Below are positions 63,795-64,000 of a DNA stretch of 64,000 nt, in pieces. The notes under the pieces are model-generated. The model was not told the DNA's origin, ran no database searches, and saw nothing but the letters and a program-made list of their open reading frames with translations. Origin of the DNA: Symbiodinium microadriaticum (Eukaryota; Sar; Dinophyceae; Suessiales; Symbiodiniaceae); NCBI GenBank assembly GCA_001939145.1, contig LSRX01000672.1, positions 318,174 through 382,173 on the forward strand. The letters run 5' to 3'. A program made the position numbers and the translations under genes. Position 1 is the stretch's first letter. Each line of letters begins with the position of its first letter.

Positions 63795-64000
63795 CAGATA
63801 GCGGCCGTGGTCGAGCGGTCATTGGTGCCTTCATTTGGGGCGCTCAATGACGAACTCGTCCTGGCCGGCCTGTCTCAATTTTGCGACACAATTCAGCCTG
63901 AAGGACGGATGAATGAAGGTGCACAGTTCTGGAATGATGTTTACCATCCTTTCAGCTCACTTGAAAAGTTTCCGCCTTCGCCATGCATATCTTCACTTTC
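63795..64000 (+). CDS. Open continuation after an in-frame TGA, runs off the window
   Basis: In the same frame as the preceding ORF, translation continues with no stop for 68 codons to the window edge (starts QIAAVVERSLVPSFGALND; later WNDVYHPFSSLEKFP). The composition is protein-like and has no repeats. There is no ATG at the start; the first in-frame one gives RMNEG, near 63918. The TGA could be a real stop before a second ORF, a nonsense mutation in a decaying gene, or a readthrough site. No function can be assigned. Confidence 0.4.

Overview
The window looks like nuclear DNA of a dinoflagellate, most likely a symbiodiniacean or close relative. The evidence is the enormous number of short, degenerate TTTAGGG/CCCTAAA tracts in both orientations, very low gene density, long mixed microsatellites, many small palindromic elements, and one giant non-LTR retrotransposon. 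TTTAGGG telomeres also occur in plants and other algae, so this assignment is an inference. I see no rRNA, tRNA, CRISPR array or prokaryotic operon.

Layout. From 1 to about 16.1 kb I find no convincing gene; the sequence is telomere-like tracts, microsatellites and terminal-inverted-repeat (TIR) elements. From about 16.1 to 27.0 kb lies the main object, an apparently intact two-ORF LINE on the + strand. ORF1 (16337-17671) encodes a coiled-coil, Gln/Pro-rich protein. ORF2 (about 17689-26916, about 3075 aa) carries, in order, a large unfamiliar N-terminal region containing a tandem duplication of about 330 residues, an acidic/SR-like linker, RNase H, an exonuclease-endonuclease-phosphatase (EEP) endonuclease, reverse transcriptase and two C2H2 zinc fingers. 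RNase H lies upstream of the endonuclease instead of after the RT. Telomere-type CCCTAAA tracts lie close to both ends of the element.

From about 27 to 62.8 kb the DNA is again gene-poor. It holds a few weak exon candidates (28.8, 29.8, 44.2 and 47.9 kb), a degenerate tandem repeat of about 42 bp (48.8-49.2 kb), a (TTGCTG)n tract of more than 750 bp (50.2-51.1 kb), a GATA-rich block (35.9-36.5 kb) and a 64-base assembly gap (39593-39656). The last 1.2 kb (62793-64000) is a second region with clear coding texture: an unrecognised protein frame that lacks its own ATG, with an in-frame TGA and an open continuation to the window edge.

At least eight TIR families (called A-H here) recur. They are about 80-230 bp long, have no coding capacity and have long inverted repeats, and many copies are flanked by TA on both sides. 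Three nested insertions (A in E, D in C, C in D) show TA target duplication directly. Several copies are interrupted by TTTAGGG-type tracts, in one case between exact 17-bp direct repeats. The picture is of a genome shaped by TA-targeting non-autonomous transposons, dispersal of telomeric repeats, and at least one large LINE.
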